From the NCBI GenBank assembly GCA_003353855.1, contig PIVS01000006.1, positions 1 through 35,349 on the forward strand: 35,349 bases of DNA, in the 5' to 3' direction. Positions 8,686-18,601 of the stretch are shown here, in pieces. How positions within the stretch are numbered: the stretch's first letter is position 1; the number at the start of each line of letters is the position of its first letter. Source of the stretch: Desulfobacteraceae bacterium. GTDB taxonomy: Bacteria; Desulfobacterota; Desulfobacteria; Desulfobacterales; Desulfobacteraceae. Made by a program: the position numbers and the translations under genes. The notes under the pieces were generated by a model that worked only from the letters and a program-made list of their open reading frames with translations, did no database searches and was not told the DNA's origin.

Positions 8686-10563
8686 ATGCGCCTAATACAA
8701 TATTTTTGCCTTTTAGTAATGATGCTGGTTTTGATCTGTTGCTTTGGGTGTGATGATAAAAAAGATGCTGAAAACCGGGAAATACCCCATGGATCAGTAA
8801 CAATGACCGTTGGGGAACGGGTATATGAAAAGTTACCGGAAAATATTTTATGGCTGACCAATGATGAAGATCCTGTTTTTGCATCTTCTCGGGCCCAAAA
8901 AGGCGAGACTCTCCGATCCTCCCTTCTCAGCTTTCCCATGACCTTCAGGGTGGTGGGGCCTGATTCCAACGGATCATTCAGGGGGGCGATCCTGGACAAT
9001 CAGCTTTCCCTGATCAATCTACATCCTAATACGGAAAATATCATACCCGAGCTTGCCACCCATTGGGCCTTCGGGGAGGATAAAAAAACCATGTATTTCA
9101 AACTTGACCCCGATGCAAGATGGTCGGACGGGGTTCCTGTTACAGCCTGGGATTATGTCTATACCCTGACATTCATGCGGTCCGAGCATATAATTGCTCC
9201 CTGGTACAACGACTATTATTCCAAAGAGATTGGATCTGTTGTTGTCTATGATGATTACACCATTGGGGTAAAAAGTACAAAAGCGGTTCCGGATTTGGAT
9301 TTGAAGCTTGGTATTTCTCCCGTTCCGGAACATTTTTTTAGTCCTCTGGGACCGACATTTGTTCAGGACTATAATTGGGCCATTGTCCCCAATACAGGTG
9401 CCTACCAGATTAATGAGTTTAAAAAAGGCCGGTTTATCACCTTTAAGCGCAAACATGATTGGTGGGCCCGGGATAAAAAATATTTTAAAAACCGGTTTAA
9501 TGTAGATTATGTCCGCTATACGGTCATCAGGGATTTTAATCTTCAGTGGGAATATTTTAAAAAGGGCCGGATTGATACCTTCAGCCTGACTATGCCTAAA
9601 TACTGGTATGACAAAACCCGGACCCGAGTATTTGAAAAAGGGTATGTGAACCGAATCTGGTTTTACAATGATCTTCCCCGGCCTTCCAGCGGAATGTGGC
9701 TGAACCAGGACAAGGAAATCTTCAAGGACAAGAGGCTGCGTCATGCCTTTGCCCATGCAATGAACATTGAAAAAGTCATTAATAAGGTGCTTAGAGGGGA
9801 TTATTCCAGGCTTTCCCAGGCGTTTTTCGGATATGGAAAATATACGAATTATACTATTGTCCCCCGTAAATATGATATTAAGAAGGTGGAGTCCCTCATG
9901 GGGGAGGCGGGATGGACCCGGGGCAGTGACGGTATCTGGCAAAAAGACGGCCGGCGTTTTTCTGTCACCGTGACCTATGGGTTTGAAGAATATATGCCCC
10001 AGTTGGTGGTGCTCAAAGAAGATGCACTCAAGGCAGGAATTGAGCTTGATTTGGAAAAATTGGACTCAACCGCCACCTTTAAGAAAATTCTTGAAAAAAA
10101 GCATGATGTTGCCTGGATGGGATGGAGCACCGGCTTAAGACCCTCCTATTGGGAGGGCTGGCATTCGGATAATGCCCATAAACCCCAGACCAATAATATT
10201 ACCAATACCGATGATCCCCAATTGGATGCAATGATTGACCAATACAGGGCAAGTCTGGATGAACAGGAACGTATCAATCTTTCCCTGGCTATTCAAAATA
10301 AAATCCATGAAATTGGTGCCTATGTGCCCACCTTTATGGTGCCCTATGTCAGAACCGGCTTTTGGCGGTGGCTCCAGTTGCCAAGCTTTTATGGCACCAA
10401 AATGTCTCAAGGCTTGTTTGATCCCTTTTCATCCACCGTGGGAGGGCTTTTCTGGATTGACAAAAAAATTCGGGAACAAACCCTTGATGCCATGAAAAAA
10501 GGAGAAGGGTTTGAACCTGAAATCATCGTGACCGATCAATTTAAAGTTGGGGTTGTCGATTAA
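8686..10563 (+). CDS. Peptide ABC transporter substrate-binding lipoprotein (SBP_bac_5, YejA/OppA-like)
   Basis: 625 aa; lipoprotein signal MRLIQYFCLLVMMLVLICCFGCDD; IIPELATHWAFGEDKKTMYFKLDPDARWSDGVPVTAWDYVYTLTF is typical of family 5 solute-binding proteins. Confidence 0.9.
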   Translation: MRLIQYFCLLVMMLVLICCFGCDDKKDAENREIPHGSVTMTVGERVYEKLPENILWLTNDEDPVFASSRAQKGETLRSSLLSFPMTFRVVGPDSNGSFRGAILDNQLSLINLHPNTENIIPELATHWAFGEDKKTMYFKLDPDARWSDGVPVTAWDYVYTLTFMRSEHIIAPWYNDYYSKEIGSVVVYDDYTIGVKSTKAVPDLDLKLGISPVPEHFFSPLGPTFVQDYNWAIVPNTGAYQINEFKKGRFITFKRKHDWWARDKKYFKNRFNVDYVRYTVIRDFNLQWEYFKKGRIDTFSLTMPKYWYDKTRTRVFEKGYVNRIWFYNDLPRPSSGMWLNQDKEIFKDKRLRHAFAHAMNIEKVINKVLRGDYSRLSQAFFGYGKYTNYTIVPRKYDIKKVESLMGEAGWTRGSDGIWQKDGRRFSVTVTYGFEEYMPQLVVLKEDALKAGIELDLEKLDSTATFKKILEKKHDVAWMGWSTGLRPSYWEGWHSDNAHKPQTNNITNTDDPQLDAMIDQYRASLDEQERINLSLAIQNKIHEIGAYVPTFMVPYVRTGFWRWLQLPSFYGTKMSQGLFDPFSSTVGGLFWIDKKIREQTLDAMKKGEGFEPEIIVTDQFKVGVVD

Positions 10564-11573
10564 TGCAGGAGAATCAATTAAGCCGGAAGCGGTCTGAAAA
10601 GAGCAAAAAAAAAATATTAAGACTGGAAAATCTTGTGGTGTCCTTTGATACCGAGCAGGGCTGCATCTATGCAGTGGATGATATCAGCTTTTCCCTTGAA
10701 CAGGGGAGTGTCTTGGGAATCGCGGGGGAATCGGGCTGTGGGAAGAGTGTCACAGCCCTGAGTATTCTTCGCCTGCTTCCCAAGCCCATATCCCACATTG
10801 TTGCCGGAAAGATTCGCTTTTGGGAGAAAGATATTCTTGAGCTCCCCATTGAACAAATGCATGAAATCCGGTCGGAAAAAATATCAATGATATTTCAGGA
10901 GCCCATGACAGCTTTAAACCCGGTTCATGCCGTGGGGCGTCAGCTTGTGGAAATCTATCAGCTTCATTTTTCCGGGATGACCCCGGCCGCCATGGAAATT
11001 AATGCTGTCAGCATGCTGGAAAAAGTAGGCATACCGGATCCGGGTCAGGTCATGAAAAAATATCCCCACCAATTGTCCGGGGGGATGCGGCAGCGGGTAA
11101 TGATTGCCATGGCCCTTGCCTGCGAGCCGGATATTCTCATCGCCGATGAGCCCACCACGGCACTGGATGTGACCGTACAGGCCCAAATTCTGGATCTGAT
11201 CGGAGAAATTCAGGGCAAGACCGGCATGTCTGTCATCCTTATCACCCATGACCTGGGGGTTATTGCTGAAAACTGTGACCATGTGGTGGTAATGTATGCC
11301 GGGCGGATTGTAGAAACCGCCCCTGTGAACAATTTATTTAAAAATCCCATGCATCCCTATACAAAAGGGTTGTTAACATCCATTCCTTCCAGTGCAAAGG
11401 ATGCAAAAACCATTTTACCCACCATAAAGGGGAGTGTCCCCTCCCTGCTGAATATGCCAAAGGGCTGTCGATTCGCCGATCGATGCCCCCTGGTTGAGAA
11501 AATATGCTGGGAGGTTTCCCCTCTGGAACGGTCCGTTGGAACAAGGCAAACAGCTGCCTGCCATCTGGTTTAA
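10563..11573 (+). CDS. Oligopeptide/dipeptide ABC transporter ATPase (OppD/DppD type)
   Basis: Walker A GESGCGKS, signature [16 protein letters not shown], Walker [24 protein letters not shown]-terminal oligo-HPY type region. TAATG overlap with the upstream SBP gene. Confidence 0.93.
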   Translation: MQENQLSRKRSEKSKKKILRLENLVVSFDTEQGCIYAVDDISFSLEQGSVLGIAGESGCGKSVTALSILRLLPKPISHIVAGKIRFWEKDILELPIEQMHEIRSEKISMIFQEPMTALNPVHAVGRQLVEIYQLHFSGMTPAAMEINAVSMLEKVGIPDPGQVMKKYPHQLSGGMRQRVMIAMALACEPDILIADEPTTALDVTVQAQILDLIGEIQGKTGMSVILITHDLGVIAENCDHVVVMYAGRIVETAPVNNLFKNPMHPYTKGLLTSIPSSAKDAKTILPTIKGSVPSLLNMPKGCRFADRCPLVEKICWEVSPLERSVGTRQTAACHLV

Positions 11574-11649
11574 ATACTAATATTTTACAAAAAATGATTA
11601 TTTTTAAAAAAATACTTGATTTTTAGATCAAAGTTAATAATATACAAAA

Positions 11650-11692
11650 AAGCCTGTAGAAGAAGGGCTTTACAGTTTCGTTCTAAAGGCTT
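11650..11692 (+). promoter_or_regulatory. Candidate structured element in the cspA 5' leader
   Basis: aagcctgtagaa (11650-11661) and ttctaaaggctt (11681-11692) form a 12-bp stem with one mismatch, about 75 nt upstream of the cspA start. Confidence 0.45.
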
Positions 11693-11766
11693 CACCCATT
11701 TATTGAAGTGGCAGGACCTGAGGTTTGAAACTACTATTATTTACCTAAAGTAAGGAGATGGTCACA

Positions 11767-11967
11767 ATGGCAAATGGGATTGTAAAATGGTTTAATGACT
11801 CAAAGGGTTATGGATTTATCGAGCAGGAAGACGGACCGGATGTATTTGTCCACCACTCTGGCATAAATGCCGATGGTTTTAAATCATTGGGTGAAGGAGA
11901 TCGGGTTACTTTTGATGTTGAAGACGGTCCGAAAGGACCGGCTGCAGTTAATGTAACCGTACAATAA
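11767..11967 (+). CDS. cspA: Cold-shock domain protein
   Basis: [66 protein letters not shown]. The start at 11767 is preferred because AAGGAG (11753-11758) abuts the upstream ATG at 11758. Confidence 0.95.
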   Translation: MANGIVKWFNDSKGYGFIEQEDGPDVFVHHSGINADGFKSLGEGDRVTFDVEDGPKGPAAVNVTVQ

Positions 11968-11981
11968 GAAATTTACAAAAA

Positions 11982-12019
11982 GGGTTTTTTACATGCCATT
12001 GTTAAAAAACTCTTTTTTT
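11982..12019 (+). terminator. Rho-independent terminator after cspA
   Basis: ggguuuuuua (11982-11991) pairs with uaaaaaacuc (12003-12012, one G-U), followed by a T-run. Confidence 0.75.
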
Positions 12020-12111
12020 ATTGCTGCATTTTTTCAAATCTTATATCGTAATCGTCCTCTTTTTACCAAATAAATCAAATTAAACAAATTTATCCAAATA
12101 AATTCAATTGG

Positions 12112-12400
12112 TTAAAAACGGTTGATTCCAAAGGGGCGAATATTAATATCAGGGGTTTTGTCGTAGACCAGGTCTGTTACTATTTTCCCGGTTCCCGTGG
12201 CAAGGGTGAGTCCCAGCATGCCGTGTCCGGTTGCGATGACCAGCACCCGGCACTTGGCTGCAAATTTTATCAGCCAGGTCAAAAGTTTGATGTCCAGGGA
12301 GGAGGGCTTGATATAAAGGGGGGATGTGCCGCAGAGGGTCCGGTAAATTTCGTGCCCCACAGTTCCCGGGGAACACAAGAGAATATTTGTAAAATAAAAA
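12112..12400 (-). pseudogene. D-amino acid dehydrogenase (DadA-like) remnant, 5'-truncated and internally deleted
   Basis: LCSPGTVGHEIYRTLCGTSPLYIKPSSLDIKLLTWLIKFAAKCR is joined directly to VLVIATGHGMLGLTLATGTGKIVTDLVYDKTPDINIRPFGINRF*, i.e. a middle-region motif and the C-terminal motif of DadA-type FAD oxidoreductases. Confidence 0.75.
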
Positions 12401-12404
12401 AGTA

Positions 12405-12800
12405 AAGACCACTTTGCTTTCACCTATCTGTTCAATTTCAGATGTTTGAATCCTTTCAATTTGGTGCACAAAGTCCAGAGGAACTGCAAAAAATTCCTTG
12501 TCTGAGTTTTTAAAGGTTAATAGTGCTGTCTTTTCTATCCCGGTCTGCACCGGCAAAGGCAGTGCATTTTTTAAGGTGCCTGCCCACAGGTTTTACCACT
12601 ATCTCTTCGGAATCGTGCAATTTATCGACAATAAGCCCGTATTGCGGTCACGGCCCACCAAGGTGACCTGACTTTGGATGATGGCAAGGGTTAAAGGCAG
12701 CTTGATTAGAATGCTGGTGCCCACACCTTTTTGCGAATCCAGTTCCAGGATACCCCCGGGAGTTTCAATCCCGGGGTCAACACAATTTCTCACCAAATGG
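12405..12800 (-). pseudogene. CheA remnant (HATPase end plus CheW-like domain pieces, frameshifted)
   Basis: VRNCVDPGIETP / GGILELDSQKGVGTSILIKLPLTLAIIQ / (shifted frame) [27 protein letters not shown] / [40 protein letters not shown]. Confidence 0.75.
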
Positions 12801-12801
12801 G

Positions 12802-13464
12802 TTAGGGGATCACTGATGGATTCCAGTGGAGTTCCGAAGTAATCATATCAATCTGCTGACTGGATACCTCTGTGGCTTTGATATTGTCCGTAGTGACACC
12901 CTGCAGCAATTGATTCCGGCTTAAAACAAGCTCCCCCGCAAGGGTCATCAAGGTATCTAAAAGTTTCACATTGACTCTTATGGATGCATTCGCTTTATCA
13001 CCAGCATCTTCAGGTTTACTTATTGTATCTGCACTTGTATTCACCTGAAGACTTCCTGCATTCATCTCCTCTGCAGCCTGGCTCACATTGCTGGAAATTT
13101 CCTGTGCTTCTGCTGTCTGCTGGGCAAGGGCCTTTATTTCCCCGGCAACCACGGCAAACCCTTTGCCTGCCTCACCCGCCCTGGCAGCTTCTTTGCGTGC
13201 TTTCCCGGGTGTGATTTTCCCTTTTTTTATTCTCAGATCAAATTCGTACAATAAGCTTAACACGCTATTGGTAAGCTGGTGGATGGTTTCCTTTTTATGA
13301 TCCAGCAATTGTTTTTTTTGTTGGGGAATGAATAATAAAAAAAGACTTAATACGAAAATGATGTAGGTGGCATATAAGGGGATGAGTATTCTGAGGGAAC
13401 CGGATAATGGTTTTTTCTCTGTCAACCTGTTAATTATGTCATGTTCGTGGATTAGTCCCTCCAA
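12802..13464 (-). pseudogene. Chimeric remnant: MCP N-terminus + MCP signalling-tip fragment + CheA fragment in one ORF
   Basis: TM segment LRILIPLYATYIIFVLSLFLLFIPQQ, then ARAGEAGKGFAVVAGEIKALAQQTAEAQEISSNVSQAAEEM (MCP), then SIRVNVKLLDTLMTLAGELVLSRNQLLQGV (CheA) in the same 220 aa ORF. Confidence 0.8.
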
Positions 13465-13722
13465 TATATCTCCTTCAAACTAAATAGATTGGAATTTTTA
13501 TTATTCGACCAACTTATTTTGCTGAGTCAATGCACAAATTTAATGTGTACCTTTTTGAAAGCTACGGCCTTGTCCCATCACCTGCGGCGAATAAACAAAA
13601 TCAAAAGGAAACCTCCAAACCCGGGAATGGAGAATTTGTTTTTTTGTTTGGCTGAACATGGTATACAAGTTTTAAATTTTTTGGGGAATCCCATGCCCTT
13701 AACCGATGACAGACAAGGAAAG

Positions 13723-14691
13723 ATGATGTCCATTATAGAGGTCAAAAACTTAAAAAAATATTTTCCCGTAACAGGTGGGGTATTCCTGCGCCGCACAGGA
13801 TGGGTATATGCGGTGGATGATGTCTCTTTTACGGTGGCTAAAGGTGAAACCCTGGGAATTGTGGGTGAGTCCGGCTGCGGTAAAACAACTTTGGGAAGGT
13901 GTATCATGGGTATTTATGATCTTACCCATGGAGAAGTTACAGCATGCAGCCAGCCGGTTTCAAAGAAAAACTCAACCCAGAGGCGAAAGCTTGCAGCAAA
14001 TCTTCAGATGATTTTCCAGGATTCCTTTGAGTCCCTTGATCCGCGACAGACTGTCCGTCAGATTCTGGAGGAAAAATATCGAATTCACAATAAAGCCGGC
14101 CCGGATATTGATTCTGTCATTAATAAATTGATAAAGCAGGTGGGACTTTTACCGGATTCTTTATCAAAATATCCCCATGAGTTTTCCGGGGGACAGCGCC
14201 AGAGAATCGGTATTGCCCGGGCCGTCAGTATGGAACCTGATATTATTATCTGTGATGAACCCGTATCTGCCCTGGATGTTTCTGTTCAGTCCAAGATTTT
14301 AAACCTTTTGCTTGAACTCCAGGATAAAATGGGATTGACCTATATTTTTATCTCCCATGATTTATCCGTGGTTCGGCATATTTCAGACCGGATTGCAGTG
14401 ATGTATCTGGGTAAAATTGTTGAAATAGGTGATGCGCAAACCATCTATAACCATGCCTGCCACCCCTATACAAAGGCCTTGTTGTCGGCTATTCCTATTT
14501 TGGACCCGGAAGGGCGTAAGGATAGGATACTGTTGAAGGGGGAGGTGCCTTCCGTTGAAAATCCACCCCCTGGATGCCGTTTCAATACCCGGTGCAAATA
14601 TGCAAAAGAGATTTGCAAAAAAACAGAACCCCAGCTTTTTGTTAATGAAACTAAACCCTCCCATTTAACGGCCTGCCACTTTTTTTCATGA
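13723..14691 (+). CDS. Oligopeptide/dipeptide ABC transporter ATPase (OppF/DppF type)
   Basis: MMSIIEVKNLKKYFPVTGGVFLRRTGWVYAVDDVSFTVAKGETLGIVGESGCGKTT...FSGGQRQRIGIARAVSMEPDIIICDEPVSALDVSVQ. The track ORF from 13489 has an implausible N-terminal extension; AAGGAAAG precedes ATG 13723. Confidence 0.92.
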   Translation: MMSIIEVKNLKKYFPVTGGVFLRRTGWVYAVDDVSFTVAKGETLGIVGESGCGKTTLGRCIMGIYDLTHGEVTACSQPVSKKNSTQRRKLAANLQMIFQDSFESLDPRQTVRQILEEKYRIHNKAGPDIDSVINKLIKQVGLLPDSLSKYPHEFSGGQRQRIGIARAVSMEPDIIICDEPVSALDVSVQSKILNLLLELQDKMGLTYIFISHDLSVVRHISDRIAVMYLGKIVEIGDAQTIYNHACHPYTKALLSAIPILDPEGRKDRILLKGEVPSVENPPPGCRFNTRCKYAKEICKKTEPQLFVNETKPSHLTACHFFS

Positions 14692-14794
14692 GGTGAGATC
14701 CTCCAAATTGACTTGCCAAAAAATGTCCGGAATGTTAGAGTTCCCCCCTTATTGGAAAAGGGGTTTGCAACATAAATATAAGGAGAAGGCAGGG

Positions 14795-15490
14795 ATGCCG
14801 GGTCTGTATCGAAGAATTTTTGTTCTTTTTCTGTTCGGGTTGCTTTTTTTAGGGGCTTCCGGCTGTACGAAACCACCGGAGACAGCTGGGCCGGAATATG
14901 TCATAAAAGTTGGATCAAATATTGTGTCCCCTGACCAATTTGCCGCGGAGCTGGATTTGAAACTGGCTGCCTACCCCTACGCTCTTAAGAAAAATCCAGT
15001 GGAATACAATCAAATGATATTTGATCTTGTTTCTATTTTGTCCGAGGAAAGCGTATTGCTTGCAGCTGCCCTGGATAAAGGGATTCAGGTAACAGATTCG
15101 GAACTTGACGCCGCAATAGCCTTCCAGCGGGAGGATTATCCCGAAGACAGCTTTGAGCAGATGCTGCTGGAAAACGCTATTTCATACCCATATTGGAAAA
15201 AAAGTCTTAAAAAAAATTTAATAATTGATAGATTTATCCAACAGGAACTTAAGAATAAAATTGAAATTTTGCCCGGGGATGTTGTATCTTTTTACAAACG
15301 GCATCTCAGCCAGGAGATTGTTGCAGATGAACAAAAACTTGTATCAAATCTGCGCATGGAAAAAAGCCAGGAATCCTATGATGAATGGATCATGGAATTG
15401 AGAACAAGTTACCCCGTGGATATTAATAAAAATGCCCTGACAAAGTTTTTAATAAAGATGGAAAATAATAAAGGACATGTAAATGATTAA
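14795..15490 (+). CDS. SurA-like N-terminal-domain lipoprotein (periplasmic chaperone, no PpiC domain apparent)
   Basis: Start chosen at MPGLYRRIFVLFLFGLLFLGASGC (lipobox; AAGGAG upstream). The body resembles a SurA N-domain and precedes a SurA gene. Confidence 0.65.
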   Translation: MPGLYRRIFVLFLFGLLFLGASGCTKPPETAGPEYVIKVGSNIVSPDQFAAELDLKLAAYPYALKKNPVEYNQMIFDLVSILSEESVLLAAALDKGIQVTDSELDAAIAFQREDYPEDSFEQMLLENAISYPYWKKSLKKNLIIDRFIQQELKNKIEILPGDVVSFYKRHLSQEIVADEQKLVSNLRMEKSQESYDEWIMELRTSYPVDINKNALTKFLIKMENNKGHVND

Positions 15491-16421
15491 GAAGACCAGA
15501 CTAAGTATCCTGTGCATAAGCTTGATTTTAATTGGGGTACAAGTGGCATCTGCTGAAGTTGTTGACCGGATTGTGGCGGTTGTTAACAATGAGATCATCA
15601 CGCTTCTTCAACTCAATAAGGCCACAAAACCTTATAAACTTAATATAGAAGCCTCTCAAAAATCCATTGAAGAAAAAAAACAATTGGTAAAAAGACTTGA
15701 AAAGGAAGTGCTTCAGCAATTGATTGACAGGTCCCTGACCACCCAGGAAGCGGTCAAATTTAATATTGATGTGACAGAGAAGGAGGTTGATTCTGCCATC
15801 GATAATTTTATGAAAACAAATAAAATGGACCTGGAAGGGCTTGAGCGTGCCCTGGCTGCAGACGGGCTTCTTTTAAAGGATTATCGGGTAAAAATGAAGG
15901 GGGAAATCCTTCAATCCCGCCTTATCAGCCGGGCTGTCCGTTCAAAGGTTATTATAACGGACACTGACATCAAAACGTACTATGATACCCATCTGGAATC
16001 ATTTATCGGGGTGAAAAAATATTACTTGAGAAATATTTTCATGGATAGTGAAACTGATCTTGCGGCACTTGAAAAAAAGATGGGCAAAGATCTTTCCTTT
16101 GCTCAATTGGCAAAGGAATATTCCATTGCAACCAACGCTTCCGACGGAGGTGATCTTGGTGTCTTTGATATTAATAATTTTAGTGAAAATATTAAAAACA
16201 GTCTGCAGCACCTTGGAAAAGGGGAACATACTCCCATCCTTGCGGCTGGAGATGGGTACCAGATCCTTTTTGTCGAAGATATCATTATGGAGGGGAATAA
16301 AACCCTTGAGCAGGCCAGCGATCAAATTGAGAATATTTTATACAGGGAAAAGGCAGAAAAACAGTTCACCGAATGGATCGACTCCTTGAAAAAACAAGCC
16401 CATATCAAAGTTATGCTATAG
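15483..16421 (+). CDS. surA: Peptidylprolyl isomerase SurA-like
   Basis: Signal peptide; VVDRIVAVVNNEIITLLQL; one rotamase region FAQLAKEYSIATNASDGGDLGVF...HTPILAAGDGYQILFVED. Confidence 0.88.
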   Translation: MIKKTRLSILCISLILIGVQVASAEVVDRIVAVVNNEIITLLQLNKATKPYKLNIEASQKSIEEKKQLVKRLEKEVLQQLIDRSLTTQEAVKFNIDVTEKEVDSAIDNFMKTNKMDLEGLERALAADGLLLKDYRVKMKGEILQSRLISRAVRSKVIITDTDIKTYYDTHLESFIGVKKYYLRNIFMDSETDLAALEKKMGKDLSFAQLAKEYSIATNASDGGDLGVFDINNFSENIKNSLQHLGKGEHTPILAAGDGYQILFVEDIIMEGNKTLEQASDQIENILYREKAEKQFTEWIDSLKKQAHIKVML

Positions 16422-16443
16422 TCACAAACAGTAGGGGAAAATA

Positions 16444-17808
16444 ATGCAGAATGAGCAAATACAGATTCTCAGCGTCAGCCTGAAAAGGTTGCTGCGCCGT
16501 GGGGCAACCAGGCAATTGATAAATATTATCAATAAAACCCATATGGCTGATCTGTCCATTGTTTTCAAGGAGCTTTCAAGTTCCAGTCGGGACAAATTGT
16601 TTGAGCTGATCAAGGATCCTGAGCAGGTCGGTATTCTTTTTTCAAAATTAGACGAGTCCATCTTTCTTGATTTTGTTAAAAATGTCGAACTTGAAAAACT
16701 GGTGGTGATTTTTGACCACATGCCCTCGGATGATGCAGCCGAGCTTCTCGGGCTTTTAGATGAGGAATTATCCGACCGGATTCTTGCCAAGATGCAGAGG
16801 GAAGAGTCTGACAATGTTGAACAGTTGATGAGCTATGGTGAGGATACTGCCGGCAGCCTCATGGTCACCGATTTTATTGCCCTGGAAGAAGATGTTACGG
16901 CCAAACAGGTTATTGAATCATTGCAGAATAAATACCTGGATGTTGAAATGCCTTTTTACATCTATGTCATTGATGACTATGGCAACCTGGTGGGAGTCAG
17001 TTCTTTGCGGCAATTGGTGGTGGTCCATCCTGACAAACCCTTAAAAGAGTTCATGGCCACCGACCTTGTCTCTGTGAAAACCTATACCGATCGTGAAGAA
17101 GTGGCAAGGCTGGTTTCCCGTTATGATTATCTGGCAGTACCGGTTGTGGATGATGACAATAGAATCGTTGGCATTGTAACGGTGGATGATGTCATTGATA
17201 TTCTCCATGAAGCCGCAACTGAAGATATGTTGAAAATGGCCGGGGTAGGGGATGAATATGTGGAAACCCAGACCGTTATAAAAGGAACCAGAATCCGGCT
17301 TCCCTGGTTGTTTGCCAGTTGTCTTGGCGGGGTGGCTGCTTTTTTTATCATTGGCGGATTTGAGGATACCCTGATAAAATTTGCAGGACTTGCCGCCTTT
17401 ATTCCGGTGATCATGGGCATGGGGGGGAATATTGGAACCCAGAGTTCCACCATTGTGGTCCGTGGTATTGCCATGGGGCGGATCAATTTTCAGGATTTTT
17501 CCAAAGTAGTTTTAAAGGAATTGGCTGTTGGATTGATTCTCGGGATGACTTACGGCATCCTGATCGGACTGGTGGCAAAATTTGCCTATACAGCAGAGCC
17601 TTTTGCCTGGGCTCTTGCCATCTCCGTGGGGCTTGCCATTCTCGCCTCCATGTCTGTTGCAGCTCTTGTGGGATCAGCAGTGCCCTTGATCTTTGAGCGG
17701 CTCCACATCGATCCTGCCGTGGCCACGGGTCCCTTTGTCACCACTTCCATTGATATTGTCAGTGTGTATTGCTATTTTATGATCGCAAAAGTTCTTCTTG
17801 GTATTTAG
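16444..17808 (+). CDS. mgtE: Magnesium transporter MgtE (MgtE_N, CBS pair, membrane domain)
   Basis: HMPSDDAAELLGLLDEE...YGEDTAGSLMVTDFIALEED...CBS repeats...AAFIPVIMGMGGNIGTQSSTIVVRGIAMG. Confidence 0.95.
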   Translation: MQNEQIQILSVSLKRLLRRGATRQLINIINKTHMADLSIVFKELSSSSRDKLFELIKDPEQVGILFSKLDESIFLDFVKNVELEKLVVIFDHMPSDDAAELLGLLDEELSDRILAKMQREESDNVEQLMSYGEDTAGSLMVTDFIALEEDVTAKQVIESLQNKYLDVEMPFYIYVIDDYGNLVGVSSLRQLVVVHPDKPLKEFMATDLVSVKTYTDREEVARLVSRYDYLAVPVVDDDNRIVGIVTVDDVIDILHEAATEDMLKMAGVGDEYVETQTVIKGTRIRLPWLFASCLGGVAAFFIIGGFEDTLIKFAGLAAFIPVIMGMGGNIGTQSSTIVVRGIAMGRINFQDFSKVVLKELAVGLILGMTYGILIGLVAKFAYTAEPFAWALAISVGLAILASMSVAALVGSAVPLIFERLHIDPAVATGPFVTTSIDIVSVYCYFMIAKVLLGI

Positions 17809-17815
17809 GACTCCC

Positions 17816-18601
17816 ATGTCGGATTTTTGTACATATGCTATTTTATTGCGTAAAATCGAATATGGGGATCATGATTATATTATCACTTTTTTAACCCGAT
17901 CCAGGGGAAAAATTGCCGTGATAGCCAAAAATGCCAAAAAAAGTGTGAAGCGGTTTTCAGGTGCCCTTGATCTGTTTTCAGTCAATCATATCCAGTGTAC
18001 GTTTCCCAAAAAAAACAAAGAGGGTTTGACCATCCTTGCCCAGACCGATCTTGAAAACGGGTTTGCCAATATCCGGTATGATGTCCTTAAGACGACCTAC
18101 GCCTGTTATTGGGTTGAGCTGGTATATCTTTGGCTGGAAGAGGGCAGAGAACAGACCCGCTTATATGATTTGCTCTATTTTGTCCTTGATATGCTGAACC
18201 GGTCTGATATCAAAATGGAGGTTTTAAGTCTTTTGTTCCAGATCAGGTTTATGGGGATTTCCGGGTTTAGTCCCAACATTGAATCGTGTGAAAAGTGCAA
18301 CACCCCGGTGGACGATATACACCAAAAGAGCGTCCAGTTTGATTTTAAGGAGGGCAAAATTATCTGCGGCAATTGTTTGAAAAAAAAATCAGGATCTGGA
18401 TACGGAATGTCCGTGTCAAAGGGAACCTTAAAACAGCTGGTCTGGATAAATTCGGCTGATATTCAAAGGGCGGACCGGATTAAATCTTCCCTTTTTGCCA
18501 TAAAGGAGGGTGAAATTTTATTGGAATCCTTTATTCCCTTCCATATCGGGCGGGAGTTTAAAAGTTTAAATTTTCTAAGGCGTATGAGGCAGGAAGGATG
18601 A
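17816..18601 (+). CDS. recO: DNA repair protein RecO (start possibly at 17798)
   Basis: CTYAILLRKIEYGDHDYIITFLTRSRGKIAVIAKNAKKSVKRFSGALDLF and a Cys4 zinc site C-x2-C...C-x2-C (CEKCNTP...CGNC). Confidence 0.88.
   Translation: MSDFCTYAILLRKIEYGDHDYIITFLTRSRGKIAVIAKNAKKSVKRFSGALDLFSVNHIQCTFPKKNKEGLTILAQTDLENGFANIRYDVLKTTYACYWVELVYLWLEEGREQTRLYDLLYFVLDMLNRSDIKMEVLSLLFQIRFMGISGFSPNIESCEKCNTPVDDIHQKSVQFDFKEGKIICGNCLKKKSGSGYGMSVSKGTLKQLVWINSADIQRADRIKSSLFAIKEGEILLESFIPFHIGREFKSLNFLRRMRQEG

Noticed and set aside
8501-8999. Two overlapping minus ORFs upstream of the SBP gene
   Set aside because: Mostly antisense to the SBP signal-peptide region; no motif recognised.
9019-9942. 307-aa minus-strand ORF
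   Set aside because: Antisense shadow of the peptide-binding protein gene.
12066-12110. Direct repeat ccaaataaatcaaatt / ccaaataaattcaatt as a repeat array
   Set aside because: Only two imperfect AT-rich copies; likely low-complexity sequence.
14745-14764. Terminator between oppF and the SurA-like gene (ccccttattggaaaagggg)
   Set aside because: Only a 6-bp stem and no adequate T-run.
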